DNA of 57,012 bases from Xenorhabdus vietnamensis. Its GTDB lineage: Bacteria; Pseudomonadota; Gammaproteobacteria; Enterobacterales; Enterobacteriaceae. Position numbers and translations under genes: made by a program. Of the stretch, positions 44,038 to 51,985 are shown one piece after another (the stretch's first letter is position 1; each line of letters starts with the position of its first letter). The stretch lies in NCBI RefSeq assembly GCF_002127535.1, contig NZ_MUBJ01000003.1, forward strand, positions 206,009 through 263,020, given 5' to 3'. The notes beneath the pieces were generated by a model that worked only from the letters and a program-made list of their open reading frames with translations, searched no databases and was not told where the DNA came from.

Positions 44038-44984
44038 CCTCCGAAATAAATATACTCAGACGGAGATTTTTGCCAATTACATAATGCATCTTCTAGCACT
44101 TGAGAAGCAAGTTTTGTAATAGGAAGTTCATTGGCTAACTCATTAATATCATTATTTAGCCTTGCAACATCATAGCCCGTTTTTTTGTATCCATAAAAGA
44201 GAAGGTTTGCCCCATCTTTAGGACCAGTAGCACCATTTAAATATAACGTTAAAGGTTCTATGTTCAGTAAATTAAATTTTGCCAACATTGTTAAGTAATC
44301 AAATCTAGCCGTTCTACCAAAAGAGATTACACTTTTCATTGATTTATAAATAATATCAAATAGTATATATTTATTAGGATAATTATTTTGTATTGAGGCC
44401 TCTAAGAATCTTACTTCATGGTCTCTACTAACTCCAATCCATTTTATATAGCTTTCTATCACAATAGGAATTGCTCGATTAGAGTTGTATCTAAGTGACT
44501 CATATTTACGATGATTACCAAAACCTCTTTTTATATTGTCTCGAAGCATTTCTATGCTAGCTAGTCTATACCATTTTTTGAAATCTTCAAAGTTTTGAGT
44601 AATTATATCCCAAGTCCAAACGACTGTTCCTAATCCGCCATATATATCAGCACATAAATTCCAACCATATTTTTTATGAATTCCAAAACAAGTAGATAAA
44701 AATATTAGCCAATAAGCCTCATTATAGTTTTCTTCTTTTATATATAACCACGCAGCTCTCAGAGGATCAAATATGTCTGAATGAGGATTTTTTCTTAGGC
44801 GAGAAATGTCTCTATCACCTATGACTTTGATATATTCAATACGCCTTACACTATCAATCAGCTGTCTAGATAAAGTTTCATAATTTTCTTTATTTTTTAG
44901 CCCTAAAAGCTTTCGTTCTTTTTTTTCGAATTTTCTTATAGCATTAATGTATAAATTAATATCTTTATGATTCTTATAAGCCAT
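44034..44984 (-). CDS. aGPT-pyrophosphorylase / amino-acid:DNA-transferase-like protein
   Basis: A 316-residue protein that I recognise as the 'alpha-glutamyl/putrescinyl thymine pyrophosphorylase clade 3' family, relatives of phage enzymes that act on 5-hydroxymethyl-pyrimidines during thymine hypermodification. Blocks in order are FDPLRAAWLYIKEENYNEAY, WLIFLSTCFGIHKKYGW, GFGNHRKYESL, SFGRTARFDYLTM, LNGATGPKDGANLLF and LEDALCNWQKSP. The start at 44984 (AAGGA 8 nt upstream) overlaps the preceding thymidylate-synthase-like gene by 11 bp, so the two are coupled. The family name is from memory; the reaction in bacteria is unproven. Confidence 0.7.
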   Translation of the reverse strand: MAYKNHKDINLYINAIRKFEKKERKLLGLKNKENYETLSRQLIDSVRRIEYIKVIGDRDISRLRKNPHSDIFDPLRAAWLYIKEENYNEAYWLIFLSTCFGIHKKYGWNLCADIYGGLGTVVWTWDIITQNFEDFKKWYRLASIEMLRDNIKRGFGNHRKYESLRYNSNRAIPIVIESYIKWIGVSRDHEVRFLEASIQNNYPNKYILFDIIYKSMKSVISFGRTARFDYLTMLAKFNLLNIEPLTLYLNGATGPKDGANLLFYGYKKTGYDVARLNNDINELANELPITKLASQVLEDALCNWQKSPSEYIYFGG

Positions 44985-45960
44985 TATTTTTTCCTTCAAG
45001 ATAAGTTCTTACTCTTTTATCTATTAAAGTTTTATATTTAATATTTGAAATACTTTTCTTAGTGTAGTGAGCATTTTTCAAATCAGATATTTTATTGCTT
45101 TTTGTTTGAGTGAAAAATAAGATCAATTTCAGAATATCTATCCAGTAAACATCCAAATTTATATTTTCTAAATTTATTGGAAAACCATTTCTAATTTTAT
45201 ATTCAAAGTCCAAAATAATATTTTTATCTCTAAAAAAAGAACCTTTTGGCATTTCATCCATGACGCTGTCTGTCAACATGAATCCTTCATCAATAAAATC
45301 TCTAGCTCTCATAATATCAGTTTCATATAAATGTAAACTAACAACATAATGGTAATAATTTCCTAGTTCACAGTTTATTTCTCCAGCAATTAATTCTTGA
45401 ATCATAGTAAATACAAAAATATCATGTGGCAATCCAATAAATGCATCATTTGAACGCATCATTGTAAACATATGAAGCTTATTTTCTCTTACAACAAATT
45501 GAAGGTTTAAAGTACAAGGAATATCTTTGAATTTCCAAGAAAGATCAGATGAATCAAATAATTGTATAACTGCTTTTCTAGTTCCTGAATGATATTTTAA
45601 TTGTTCAATTACACGTTCTATTTGATTATACTTTTCATGCATGTTGAATAATCGTGAACCATATCCACCATGCACCCTCCCATCAGGCTCACAAAAAGTT
45701 TGATATTTGGGCAAATAGTGTATTATTTGTTGGCCGTCATTAGTTCCCGAAAGATACCAAAGTAACTCACCTAAGCAGCTAAAAATTAACCCCCTAGATT
45801 CCGAACGACTTACCCTAGCTAAAGGATTCGTTAAAACAATTTGGCAACTTAGAACTTCCAAATTTTTTCCTTTTGTTGCTCTATTTGTTTTTCCTTGATC
45901 TAATATATATGTATATATATCAAATAATAAGTCATCTAGTGATGCCCCTTCAAATATCAT
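44974..45960 (-). CDS. Thymidylate synthase-fold enzyme, probable pyrimidine hydroxymethylase
   Basis: A 328-residue protein of the thymidylate synthase fold, which adds a one-carbon unit from methylene-tetrahydrofolate to C5 of a pyrimidine nucleotide. Catalytic Cys is C149 (DIPCTLNLQF); phosphate residues are R169, S170 and D172 (MMRSND); the sugar-binding HxY pair is H210 and Y212. The position of E. coli ThyA Asn177 is Asp180 here (GLPHD), as in dCMP hydroxymethylases, and the Trp pair of the ThyA folate pocket is missing. The usual C-terminal APVAI is absent. It is the first gene of a two-gene operon with an aGPT-Pplase-like protein. It is not the housekeeping thyA. Confidence 0.82.
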   Translation of the reverse strand: MIFEGASLDDLLFDIYTYILDQGKTNRATKGKNLEVLSCQIVLTNPLARVSRSESRGLIFSCLGELLWYLSGTNDGQQIIHYLPKYQTFCEPDGRVHGGYGSRLFNMHEKYNQIERVIEQLKYHSGTRKAVIQLFDSSDLSWKFKDIPCTLNLQFVVRENKLHMFTMMRSNDAFIGLPHDIFVFTMIQELIAGEINCELGNYYHYVVSLHLYETDIMRARDFIDEGFMLTDSVMDEMPKGSFFRDKNIILDFEYKIRNGFPINLENINLDVYWIDILKLILFFTQTKSNKISDLKNAHYTKKSISNIKYKTLIDKRVRTYLEGKNNGL

Positions 45961-46333
45961 ATATCATATTCCCTCTTCACTTATCTTCTTATAGTTAACA
46001 AAACCTGAAATTTAACATAATATATTTTATTATTCTCATGATTGAGATATTGATCCCATCATTATGATTTTTAACGTCAATTATAATGAATAAGCTATAG
46101 CATTATCTCTAACTGAAATATTTTTAAAGATAAAGTTTCATTAAAAATGACATCATTACATTTCCTACAGGCATATTAAAATGAAAAAGTCAATATAGAT
46201 TGTTTGACATAAATTAATGACATTAAAAAACAAAACCATAATGAAATTAATTTTCAATAAAAATACATTACCTTCCAAAAATAGCAATATATGAAGAAAC
46301 TTTCAAATATCAATCTTTTTTCTATATGATACT
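45961..46333. other. AT-rich intergenic region
   Basis: 373 bp of very AT-rich sequence between two minus-strand modules. It should contain the promoter of the thymidylate-synthase-like operon and the 3' flank of the immunity candidate. I see no ORF, repeat or strong hairpin. Confidence 0.5.
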
Positions 46334-46714
46334 TTATGATTGATCCATCATGGATAAAAAATCAATCAGTTTTTCTCTCAAAATTTGCCAATCTTTCGCA
46401 AGATACCTACGCAAAAAACATCGTCTGATATTTTCTTTTATTTTTTCAATCTTACCTTCTGTTATTTGTTTTCTCCGCAGATCCTGAATATCTTCCCAAA
46501 GTTGCTCCCGGTCAAAAAAAGTCCATACAGGAGGTACAGGAGTAAAACCATTGGTATAACACACCGGAGCCACCCACTCGAAGAAGACCATTTCTACATG
46601 CTCAAGTGGAAAATGTTTTGCTACAGAAGCGATATATTCATAGTCAACTTCATTATCTACAAAGACATAAGATAGCGCTTCACACAAATCTATATCAGTT
46701 AGTTGATTGCCCAA
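46334..46714 (-). CDS. Candidate immunity protein of the PAAR-associated effector
   Basis: A 126-residue acidic, soluble protein without signal peptide (MGNQLTDIDLCEALSYVFVD, EHVEMVFFEWVAPVCY, PVPPVWTFFDREQLWEDIQD). It resembles small DUF7079-type proteins found after toxin genes; this is a weak recollection. Translation appears to begin at TTG at 46714 inside the end of the effector gene (16-bp overlap), supported by GAGGAA 9 nt upstream. Its position directly after a PAAR-linked effector is the main evidence for an immunity role. Confidence 0.6.
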   Translation of the reverse strand: MGNQLTDIDLCEALSYVFVDNEVDYEYIASVAKHFPLEHVEMVFFEWVAPVCYTNGFTPVPPVWTFFDREQLWEDIQDLRRKQITEGKIEKIKENIRRCFLRRYLAKDWQILREKLIDFLSMMDQS

Positions 46715-47478
46715 CGGGTAAATTCCTCTATTTCTTCATCTAAAGTATCAGCAACCACTGAACCAACAATTGCTCCTGCCGCGCTCCCTACTAATACCAA
46801 AACAACAGCACAAACGGGAGCACCAGGCCCACAAACCGGAGATACAGTAAAACCAGCAAGTGCTCCACCAGCAGCACCGCCACCAATTTGTATACCTTGT
46901 TTAATAGCTTCCTTAGGTTTATTTTCAGCATTCAATACTTCATGTGTTGCTAATACTGCCGTAAAGATAATTCCTACTTTTCCGATAACCTTTAATCGTT
47001 TATTTGCTGTTGTGAATTTGGGGTTGTCTCTTGCTGAGGCTTCTATGATCTCATAGTAAATTGTACTTTTTTGATCTGGAGTAAGGCTACCAAATACTTT
47101 TCCAAATTTTTTCTGAGAATATTTATCAATAAGTTTTTCAAAAGATGGAGGTGTTTTTTTATGTCTCTCAGCAAAGGCCAACCCTTGTGCTGACGTGAAT
47201 TTTCTATGCTCTGCCATAATTTGGTTACGCATTTCGTAACAAAATTCAGCGGCTTCTTTCACTGAGATTTTTTTTGTACTCACCATCTGCTTAATTTCAG
47301 AAACCGCTCTTTTAATATTTGAAGTATAGCTTTGTCTGACATTAGCATCGTTAATTACATCGGTAGAAAATTTAATTGAAGCACCTTCTAATGCTGCCAC
47401 CGCCTTATTTAAAATAGGATCATCAATAGAATGTTCTTGTTTTCCTGCATATGTTCCCTCTACCACTTCATATGTCAT
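46699..47478 (-). CDS. PAAR-associated T6SS effector candidate with glycine-zipper membrane region
   Basis: A 259-residue protein from ATG at 47478 (GGGTGAAATC upstream; a TTG 12 bp earlier is less likely). The N-terminal 150 residues are helical and charged (KRAVSEIKQMVSTKKISVKE, EAAEFCYEMRNQIMAEHRKF). The C-terminal third is hydrophobic and glycine-rich: IQIGGGAAGGALAGFTVSPV, CGPGAPVCAVVLVLVGSAAG and AIVGSVVADTL, a GxxxG glycine-zipper pattern like that of pore-forming T6SS effectors and colicin-like toxins. It lies directly after a PAAR gene and before a small gene with immunity-like position. Pore formation is inference. Confidence 0.65.
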   Translation of the reverse strand: MTYEVVEGTYAGKQEHSIDDPILNKAVAALEGASIKFSTDVINDANVRQSYTSNIKRAVSEIKQMVSTKKISVKEAAEFCYEMRNQIMAEHRKFTSAQGLAFAERHKKTPPSFEKLIDKYSQKKFGKVFGSLTPDQKSTIYYEIIEASARDNPKFTTANKRLKVIGKVGIIFTAVLATHEVLNAENKPKEAIKQGIQIGGGAAGGALAGFTVSPVCGPGAPVCAVVLVLVGSAAGAIVGSVVADTLDEEIEEFTRWAIN

Positions 47479-47482
47479 GATT

Positions 47483-48034
47483 TCACCCAATAATTTTATT
47501 TAATAAGATTTCTGTCAAACTTTGTGGGGAACTTCCTTTTTCAAAATGTTCTATTTCAAGTTTTACACACTTATGACCTGTTATTGATGTGAACATGACT
47601 TTATTTTCTTGGTTAAATTCACCATTAAGAACCGAACCATCATCAAGCGTGGCAATACATTTTATGCTACAATAATCAATTTCAGGGGATACGCTAAAAC
47701 CAATCCATTTTTTTGTTTCTGAGGGTAATTCCTGCGGTTCGGTATTTCCTGAAGAGAGTGCTGTATTTTGGTAACTATCAGGAATGGAATGAATAAGATT
47801 TACTCCGCAAGGGCAAGTGCTCTGGCTATCTAACGTTCCAGCCAGTTTAGTTCCCATATCAAAAAAAATTCACACCACCTACAATCGAAAAGTTGCCTAA
47901 GTGGTTTCCACAAGTAACAAGGGAACCTTCTACCGCAGCCTGCCGTCTATAAAATGTAATATTACTGGTTCCTGTAAGAATTGTTCCTCCACAGCTGTCT
48001 TATCTCCTACAGTCAAAAAGTGTCCTATAGCCAT
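47483..48034 (-). pseudogene. PAAR-domain T6SS spike tip protein, interrupted by two frameshifts
   Basis: PAAR proteins sharpen the VgrG spike and carry effectors. Reading the minus strand from ATG at 48034 (GGGAGAGAG upstream) gives MAIGHFLTVGDKTA, then a shift near 47993-47998 is needed to continue as CGGTILTGTSNITFYRRQAA, VEGSLVTCGNHLGNFSIVGG, then a second shift in an 8-T run (47861-47868) to reach DMGTKLAGTLDSQSTCPCG. The two cysteine/glycine blocks and GTS..I...R.AA are typical PAAR. The uninterrupted C-terminal part (from 47857) is 124 codons. As it stands the gene is broken; see findings for the alternative of homopolymer slippage or sequence error. Confidence 0.8.
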
Positions 48035-48082
48035 ACTTCTCTCTCCCTATTCCGATACAACTTTACTGATAGAACAATTTAT

Positions 48083-49104
48083 GAACTTGTTGATGTAGAA
48101 GCGATATGTGAAGCCGCATCACGGCCATCAATGCGTTTTTCCGGCCAAGAACAGAGACTCAACAGGCCATGAGAGCGCTACACCGTGTCAGAGACTCACT
48201 CATCCGGGATAAGGTCAAAACGACTAACCAAATTCAGGCCTTTTTGCTGGAGTTCGGTATCAGCCTGCCAAAAGGCGAGGCGGTCATTAAACGCTTATCA
48301 CACGTACTCGCGGAACACGAAATGCCCGATTATTTGAACCGTTTGCTGATGAGATTACACACCCACTATCTTTATCTTGTCGAACAAATCACGTCGTTAG
48401 AAGCCGAATTACACCAGTCCCTTGAAGCAGACGAGACGGCTCAACACCTGATGACAATCCAGGGGATTGGCTCCATCACGGCCAGCTTGCTCTCCTCTCA
48501 GTTCAGTGACGGTAAACAATTTTCAGGCAGCCGGGATTTTGCGGCCGCTACCGGGCTTGTGCCCCGACAATACAGCACAGGCGGAAAAACCACCCTGCTG
48601 GGTATCAGCAAGCGAGGCAACAAAAATCTGCGCAGGTTACTGGTTCAGTGCGCCCGCATATTCATGATGCGGCTGGAGCATCAACAGGGCAGACTGGCTG
48701 AGTGGGTTCAGGAACAACTGAGTAAGAAGCATTCGAATGTCGTTGCCTGTGCGCTGGCAAACAAGCTGGCACGGATCGCGTGGGCAATCACCACTCAGCA
48801 AAATGAATATCGGGTCTGATAGATGTTAATCTGATTCAATAGACGGATTATAAAGCAGTTAAAGACAAGTTACCCATCTGGTTTTACGAAGACTGATTAT
48901 TGATGATATGAACGGCCTATCGGCCTGATGAAGAATCTGAACGTAAAAATGGCTCATCAAAGCCGAAGTCATTTTCAGGTTCATCAGACGCGGAACTCAT
49001 CGGGGCGCGGGCATCCTTGCCCATAATGACGCCGGATAGGTTTAAGCAAGCCAACCCTACATCAAAATCAGTGTTGCAAAAACGGGGGTGACTATAGATT
49101 TTAC
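48083..49104 (+). pseudogene. 5'-truncated and frameshifted IS110-family transposase element
   Basis: The ORF 48169-48819 encodes the C-terminal part of an IS110/IS1111 transposase: MRALHRVRDSLIRDKVKTTN, TIQGIGSITASLLSSQF, GSRDFAAATGLVPRQYSTGG and KTTLLGISKRGNKNLRRLLV. Upstream, in another frame, DVEAICEAASRPSMRF (48090-48138) is the preceding piece of the same protein, so there is a frameshift near 48138; the N-terminal DEDD catalytic part is missing. After the stop, about 285 bp of non-coding IS sequence runs to a terminus near 49104 (GACTATAGATTTT). The end is shared with the relic at 40387-40468. Confidence 0.88.
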
Positions 49105-49443
49105 GTAATAAAATATTTCTTTTATTTATGAGGTTAACTTGAAAATAACTTAATTAAATTATATGTTAGATTTATTATAATGCATGAATTTCTTTTAGAA
49201 AGGTGTTTGTTTTATTATTATTTAATTTAAAATGAAAAATATTTCCTAAAAAAATAACAAAAAAGTTAAAATTATAATGATTAATTATATCTATCTGTCT
49301 AAAGTTAATTTTAATGGCATTAATAAATTTATTTTGTTGTAATTTACCTAAATTTAATTAGAATGCATGTTTAACACAAAGAAATTTTTATTAGCACTTA
49401 CAAATTTAATTTATTTATATAAATAATACCATGAGGTTATTAT
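49105..49443. other. AT-rich upstream region of the asnB cluster
   Basis: 339 bp of strongly AT-rich sequence that must contain the promoter of the cluster starting at 49444 (ribosome site GAGG at 49434-49437). No precursor peptide-like small ORF with a good ribosome site was found here. Confidence 0.5.
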
Positions 49444-50073
49444 ATGAATAGGAATGAAATTCTTAGTGAAGAACTTAATAAAAAACAACAGGCAATTTTA
49501 TGGAGGCAAAGGCTTTTTGAGGCTGAGTCTGGATTAAATAAATATTTAATAGAACTAAAAGGAGGTGTTTTTTTTGATGAGTGGATTCAAATTAAAAAAG
49601 AAATTTACGAATCTATTCCTACATCTTTTGAACCAACTTTATGGAAAAAAGCTTTTTTTAATGCACAGGCATTAATGGAGAAATTCGTTGTCAACCACTT
49701 TGGTCATGATGATATAGAGTTATGGGCAAACTTTAATGCAACTATTCATATGATTGTTGAAATTCCACGTTTACCTGGCCCCTTAGGGCCTTTAGAAAGA
49801 TTCCGTCAACAACTTGAATTGTATCAATCAGAAATGAAATTTTTTCAAATAGATCAAAATAGAGCAACTTTGAATATAACACGATGCGGAATTTGGAAAT
49901 ATAGAGAATTAGCTAGAAGTAATGGAGTCGTAATTACGCTAAAATCGCCTTGTGAGTATTGCACCGTAGCTACTAATGCTAATATTACAGCTAAAGGATA
50001 TAAAGCTGATTTTGAACTACTAGACACCAATGGTGTTCGTGGTTGCTCATGGACTGTACAAAATAGTTTATAA
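49444..50073 (+). CDS. Possible L-2-amino-thiazoline-4-carboxylic acid hydrolase-like protein
   Basis: A 209-residue cytoplasmic protein starting MNRNEILSEELNKKQQAILW. The C-terminal third has a Cys pair and a terminal Cys-Trp block (SPCEYCTVATNANITAKGYK, then LLDTNGVRGCSWTVQNSL) that resembles the ATC hydrolase-like family; the match is from memory and weak. Members are often found in natural-product clusters as hydrolases or tailoring proteins. It is 35 bp upstream of the first asnB gene, in the same AT-rich operon, and so probably acts in the same pathway. Confidence 0.45.
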   Translation: MNRNEILSEELNKKQQAILWRQRLFEAESGLNKYLIELKGGVFFDEWIQIKKEIYESIPTSFEPTLWKKAFFNAQALMEKFVVNHFGHDDIELWANFNATIHMIVEIPRLPGPLGPLERFRQQLELYQSEMKFFQIDQNRATLNITRCGIWKYRELARSNGVVITLKSPCEYCTVATNANITAKGYKADFELLDTNGVRGCSWTVQNSL

Positions 50074-50108
50074 TATTCTTTTCAATTTTAAAATATACAG
50101 GTAATGAT

Positions 50109-51956
50109 ATGTGTGGAATAAGTGGTTGGTTAGATTGGAAAATAAATTTTCAAGAAGAAAAATATCTGTCAATTTTAGAATCCATGAATAATACCATGTC
50201 TTCTCGTGGGCCAGATGAAGGAGCAATATATAGAAGTACATATATTGCTTTGACACATAGAAGGTTATCAGTAATAGATTTAGAAGGTGGAAAACAACCT
50301 ATGGTATCGTATGATAATAGTGGAAACATCTCTATTATATCATACAATGGTGAGATTTATAATTTCAAAGAATTGCGAGATGAGCTTATATCATTAGGCT
50401 ATAAATTTGATACCTTTTCTGATACAGAAGTAGTTGTAAAAGCCTACCAACAATGGGGCGTTCATAGTGCAGAACGCTTCAGAGGAATTTTCGCTTATGC
50501 TATTTGGGATTCTAAATTAGAAAAATTAATTTTGGTACGTGATAGGCTTGGTGTTAAACCACTTTATTACCATGTATATAATGACGGTATTTTATTTTGT
50601 TCAGAGCCAAAAGGAATTTTGGAAAATCCTCTATATAAAACAGAAGTTGGTGAGGAAGGACTTATTGAGTTATTAGCCTTATCTTCTGCACCTTCACCAG
50701 GAAAAGTTGTTTATAAAGATATAAAGCAAGTAAAACCTGGTTTTTATATTAGTATTACCCATAAAAATGTTTCTGAATATAAATATTGGAGTTTACAACC
50801 TGAAGAAGATATTCATAGCTATGAATATTCCTGTCAACAAATTCGTGATGAATTAGAAAGTATTGTTGCTCAGCAATTGGTTTCTGATGTGAATATTGGT
50901 AGCCTTCTTTCTGGAGGATTAGATTCAAGCGTTATTTCTGCTATTGCAGCTAATTATATAAAAAAGGATATGAACGAAACTCTAAATACATACTCTGTTG
51001 ACTTCAATGAACATAAAAAATTTTTCATGCAAACGTTATGGCACACTTCCAGAGATGAACCTTTTGCCAGAGAAGTTTCAGAATATATAGGCTCTAAGCA
51101 TAGAACAACATTATTAACATATAATGAACAATTAAATAATGAACTGATATCGTTAAAAGCGCGTGATTTTCCTGGTTGGGGAGAAATGGATGTATCCCTA
51201 TATCTTCTATTCAAAGATATAAGTAAATACACTACTGTTGTACTATCAGGTGAAGGAGCTGATGAAATATTTTCTGGCTATCCTTTTCTATATAATACTG
51301 AGCTTCATAAGGCAGAAACATTTCCTTGGTTGGAAGGAAAAACTTTATTTTCCTCTTTACTAAGAAATGATCTTATTAGACAAGAGCGTATCAAAGAATA
51401 CATTTCTGAGAGCTATAATAATTCTTTATCAGAGATAAATTTTCTTCACGGTGAATCCGAATCTGATATTAAAGCACGTAAAGTAAGTTATTTGACCCTA
51501 ACAAGATGGTTGCCAGCTCTATTAGAAAGAAATGATCGTATGAGTATGGCTGCGGGTGTTGAAGTTCGAGTACCATTCTGTGATCATCGCCTCATTGAAA
51601 TGCTTTACAATATTTCTTATAAGAAAAAGTATCATTCTAATATTGAAAAGAAATTATTACGTGATATATCAATAGATTTACTTCCTGAATCTATTTTAAA
51701 AAGAAGAAAAAGTGCTTTTCCTGCTCAAATAGATCCAAAGTATAGCGATCTTTTACAGAGGAGAATAAAAAATCTACTAGAAGATCGTAGTGCTTTAATT
51801 TGGAATATATTAGATGTTAATAAAGTGAAAGAATGTTTATCAACTAATAAAACTATTCCCAGCCCTCGCGCGGCAGCTAGTACAACGAATGGTTTAGGTT
51901 TTCTCTTAAATATAGATACATGGTTGAATATATACAATCCTAAGTTTAATATTTAG
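50109..51956 (+). CDS. AsnB-type glutamine-dependent amidotransferase (copy 1)
   Basis: A 615-residue two-domain enzyme of the asparagine synthetase B family. The N-terminal class II glutaminase has the nucleophile Cys2 (MCGISGW), RGPDEG, HRRLSVIDLEGG, YNGEIYNFKELR and DTEVVVKAY. The synthetase domain has the ATP-pyrophosphatase loop LLSGGLDSSVIS (about 266-277), VVLSGEGADEIFSGY and EVRVPFCDHRL, with Lys in IEKKLLRD at the catalytic Lys position. So ATP-dependent acyl-adenylation and amidation, or amide formation with an internal amine, are both possible. The target is unknown. The two AsnB genes in tandem are divergent, so probably have separate substrates. Confidence 0.9.
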   Translation: MCGISGWLDWKINFQEEKYLSILESMNNTMSSRGPDEGAIYRSTYIALTHRRLSVIDLEGGKQPMVSYDNSGNISIISYNGEIYNFKELRDELISLGYKFDTFSDTEVVVKAYQQWGVHSAERFRGIFAYAIWDSKLEKLILVRDRLGVKPLYYHVYNDGILFCSEPKGILENPLYKTEVGEEGLIELLALSSAPSPGKVVYKDIKQVKPGFYISITHKNVSEYKYWSLQPEEDIHSYEYSCQQIRDELESIVAQQLVSDVNIGSLLSGGLDSSVISAIAANYIKKDMNETLNTYSVDFNEHKKFFMQTLWHTSRDEPFAREVSEYIGSKHRTTLLTYNEQLNNELISLKARDFPGWGEMDVSLYLLFKDISKYTTVVLSGEGADEIFSGYPFLYNTELHKAETFPWLEGKTLFSSLLRNDLIRQERIKEYISESYNNSLSEINFLHGESESDIKARKVSYLTLTRWLPALLERNDRMSMAAGVEVRVPFCDHRLIEMLYNISYKKKYHSNIEKKLLRDISIDLLPESILKRRKSAFPAQIDPKYSDLLQRRIKNLLEDRSALIWNILDVNKVKECLSTNKTIPSPRAAASTTNGLGFLLNIDTWLNIYNPKFNI

Positions 51957-51985
51957 AATTTTTTACTTTTAAAGGGGTTTATAGA

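Noticed and set aside
44974..45960. Housekeeping thyA
   Set aside because: Asp at the Asn177 position, missing folate-site tryptophans and C-terminus, AT-rich island location and coupling to an unrelated family.
46703..47056. 117-codon plus-strand ORF opposite the effector gene
   Set aside because: Its Pro/Thr/Ala bias is the antisense of the glycine-zipper codons; no ribosome site.
48169..48819. Functional IS110 transposase
   Set aside because: The N-terminal DEDD catalytic domain is missing and an upstream frameshift is evident, so it is a remnant.
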